In this document: in pieces, positions 4,034 to 5,890 of the stretch
Layout: each line of letters starts with the position of its first letter
How positions within the stretch are numbered: the first letter of the stretch is position 1
Source: an uncultured Erysipelotrichaceae bacterium
Lineage (GTDB): Bacteria; Bacillota_I; Bacilli_A; RFN20; CAG-826
DNA length: 5,890 nt
Direction of reading: 5' to 3'
Assembly (NCBI GenBank): GCA_902791085.1
Contig: CADAUN010000094.1
Coordinates: 1 to 5,890 of the forward strand
The notes under the pieces: generated by a model
The model's database searches: none
The model's input: only the letters and a program-made list of their open reading frames with translations
Told to the model about the DNA's origin: nothing
Position numbers and translations under genes: made by a program

Positions 4034-5890
4034 ATGGACAATAAAGAACCTTTAACTCTTCCCTTCCTGATTACGAAGGGTTTGGTCGTTTTCCCCAACA
4101 TGACCGAATCCATCGAAGCCGGACGGGCCTATAGCAAAGAGGCAGCTCGTCGTTCTCATGACCAAATGAATTCCTTATTATTCGTTGGCGTGCAAAAAGA
4201 TGAGAAAATGGACGACATTAAAATACCGGATGACGTTTATCTGACTGCAGCTCTTTGCCGCATTGTTGATTATCAAGAAAAAGATGATACGATTCGCATT
4301 CGCGTCATCGGATCAAAACGCGTCGCATTGTCTAATCTTCGTTTAGATCAAGGAACCTATCTCGCTGACGGTACTTTGATTGAAGACAAAATGGGCGACG
4401 AAGGCGAGATTGTGACGTTAATCCGCGATATTGTGACGACCATCGGCAATAGCCCATCTATCGGGCAAAACATTCCTAAGAGCGCAATTAACTCTTTGGG
4501 ACGCGGTGGCTCTCCAGCAGATATCGCCGATACGCTTTCTGGTTATCTTCCCTTTAGCGTAGAACAGAAAGTTGATTTGCTTGCGGAAGGCAACGTGAAC
4601 GAACGTTTAAAAGCGATTTTGGCTGCCGTCAAGCAACAAGAACAACTCAATCAAATCGATGAAAAGCTCGATGAAACCGTTCGGGAACGCGCGGAACAAT
4701 CGCAGAAAGAATATTTTTTGCGGGAAAAGATGCGCGCCATCAAAGACGAGCTTGGCGAAGGCAAAGATTCCGCTGACGATGTGGATGCCATTCGTCAAAA
4801 AATCGAAAAGAATCCGTATCCTGAAAACATTAAAGCCAAGGTGAAGTCTGAGTTGCACCGTTATGAAATGATGCCTGAAGCTTCTTTGGAATCTTCGCTC
4901 ATCATGAATTACATTCAGACGTTGCTTGGTGTGCCGTGGTATCAGAAAACGGAAGATAATGATGACTTGCAAAACGTTCAAAAGATTTTAGATGAAGACC
5001 ACTATGGCCTTGATAAAGTCAAGAAACGGATCATCGAATATCTTGCCGTGAAGAAATCGACTGGCAACCTCAAAGCCCCGATTCTTTGCTTCTTCGGACC
5101 CCCGGGATGCGGTAAGACTTCTTTAGCGAAGTCGATTGCCCGCGCTTTAGGGCGAAAATTCTATAAGTGCTCCTTAGGCGGCGTATCTGACGAAGCGGAA
5201 ATTCGCGGACATCGTCGTACTTATGTCGGTGCTTTGCCTGGACGGATCATTCAAGGCATGACCAAAGCCGGTGTGACTAACCCTGTCTTTTTACTCGATG
5301 AAATCGACAAAGTCGGCGGTTCCAATTACAAAGGCGATCCCTCTAGCGCTTTGCTTGAAGTCCTAGATCCAGAGCAAAATTCTTCCTTTAACGACAATTA
5401 TTTGGAAGAACCTTATGATTTGTCGAACGTTCTCTTTATTGCTACCGCGAACTATTTGGAGAATGTGCCTGCTCCGTTACGTGATCGTTTGGAGTTGATC
5501 GAAGTTCCGTCTTACACCGAAATCGAGAAACTCAAGATTGCGGAAGGGTTCTTGGTGCAGAAACAAATGGCTGCCAACGGACTCAAAGAAGGCGATATTG
5601 TCTTCCCGGAAGACGGGCTGAAGGAAATCGTCGAATTCTATACGCGTGAAGCTGGCGTTCGTGAACTCGAACGGTTAATTGCTTCTTGCTGCCGTAAAGC
5701 AGTTGTTGAACTCATTCGTAATCCCGACCATCCAAAACCGATTGTCGTGGATGCGACCCAAGTGAAAAAATATCTTGGCGTTGAGATTTACGAAGACACC
5801 AAGAAAGAAAAAGAACCGCAAGTTGGCGTCGTGACTGGCCTTGCTTATACGGAATTCGGTGGTGATATCTTGCCCATCGAAGCAACGCAT
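4034..5890 (+). CDS. lon: ATP-dependent protease Lon (LonA type), 3' end beyond the window
   Basis: Lon is a cytoplasmic hexameric AAA+ serine protease that unfolds and degrades misfolded and short-lived regulatory proteins. The first 619 codons are present, of about 775-785 in E. coli and B. subtilis Lon. In order: the N-terminal substrate-recognition domain (about 1-190, with LPFLITKGLVVFPNM near the start), a coiled-coil region (about 195-245, including EYFLREKMRAIKDELGE), then the AAA+ module. Walker A is GPPGCGKT (355-362, Lys361), with Cys where Val is usual. The pore loop is in RGHRRTYVGALPGR. Walker B is FLLDEID (Asp422, Glu423), sensor 1 is ATAN, the arginine finger is in PLRDR (Arg485), and sensor 2 is in AGVRELER. 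The protease domain begins at about 598 (QVGVVTGLAYTEFGGD); its Ser-Lys dyad lies outside the window and could not be checked. The frame is intact with no TGA. Expression should be monocistronic or start a downstream operon, under CIRCE/HrcA control. Confidence 0.97.
   Translation, partial: MDNKEPLTLPFLITKGLVVFPNMTESIEAGRAYSKEAARRSHDQMNSLLFVGVQKDEKMDDIKIPDDVYLTAALCRIVDYQEKDDTIRIRVIGSKRVALSNLRLDQGTYLADGTLIEDKMGDEGEIVTLIRDIVTTIGNSPSIGQNIPKSAINSLGRGGSPADIADTLSGYLPFSVEQKVDLLAEGNVNERLKAILAAVKQQEQLNQIDEKLDETVRERAEQSQKEYFLREKMRAIKDELGEGKDSADDVDAIRQKIEKNPYPENIKAKVKSELHRYEMMPEASLESSLIMNYIQTLLGVPWYQKTEDNDDLQNVQKILDEDHYGLDKVKKRIIEYLAVKKSTGNLKAPILCFFGPPGCGKTSLAKSIARALGRKFYKCSLGGVSDEAEIRGHRRTYVGALPGRIIQGMTKAGVTNPVFLLDEIDKVGGSNYKGDPSSALLEVLDPEQNSSFNDNYLEEPYDLSNVLFIATANYLENVPAPLRDRLELIEVPSYTEIEKLKIAEGFLVQKQMAANGLKEGDIVFPEDGLKEIVEFYTREAGVRELERLIASCCRKAVVELIRNPDHPKPIVVDATQVKKYLGVEIYEDTKKEKEPQVGVVTGLAYTEFGGDILPIEATH

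Noticed and set aside
4607..4981. 124-aa minus-strand open frame
   Set aside because: It is antisense to the intact and well-conserved lon coding sequence and has the same complement artefact.

Overview
The window comes from a low- to mid-GC (roughly 45%) bacterium of the Bacillota/Mycoplasmatota side of the tree, probably an uncultured Mollicutes- or Erysipelotrichia-like member. The evidence is a CIRCE operator (the HrcA binding site) directly upstream of lon, trigger factor next to lon, AT-rich intergenic regions with canonical TATAAT boxes, and a small Cys-anchored lipoprotein. TGA is used as a stop (end of the 311-aa gene) and all tryptophans in the genes read are TGG, so this is the standard bacterial code and not the Mycoplasma/Spiroplasma code.

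Layout. Positions 1 to about 450 hold no intact gene. They read as the decayed 3' part of a plus-strand gene with one in-frame stop and two frame breaks, both at the same AAAAATGG motif. Positions 527-1300 (minus) encode a lipoprotein of unknown function. A 70-bp divergent promoter region separates it from a 311-aa helical, TPR-like cytoplasmic protein (1371-2306, plus). Both genes appear to have TAGAAT -10 boxes so close to their start codons that the mRNAs would be leaderless or nearly so. Trigger factor (tig, 2408-3808) follows with its own promoter, which carries a 16-bp palindrome over the -10 box, and ends in a strong intrinsic terminator. The 225-bp tig-lon gap contains the terminator, a phased A/T-tract segment, a perfect CIRCE element, a promoter and a strong Shine-Dalgarno sequence. 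lon (4034 to the window end) is cut off at codon 619, just inside the protease domain.

Functional theme. The right two thirds is a protein-quality-control locus. Trigger factor catches nascent chains at the ribosome exit, and Lon degrades misfolded protein. The order TPR-like protein - tig - lon recalls the ysoA-tig-clpX-lonB-lonA order that I recall for Bacillus subtilis, but clpX is missing here. The two chaperone/protease genes are separate transcription units: tig is terminated before lon, and lon alone has the heat-shock operator.

I see no mobile element, CRISPR array, RNA gene or clearly new multigene system. The points most worth a second look are regulatory (leaderless divergent promoters, the palindrome on the tig promoter, CIRCE plus phased A-tracts at lon), the lysine-rich tail on trigger factor, and the broken gene at the left edge.
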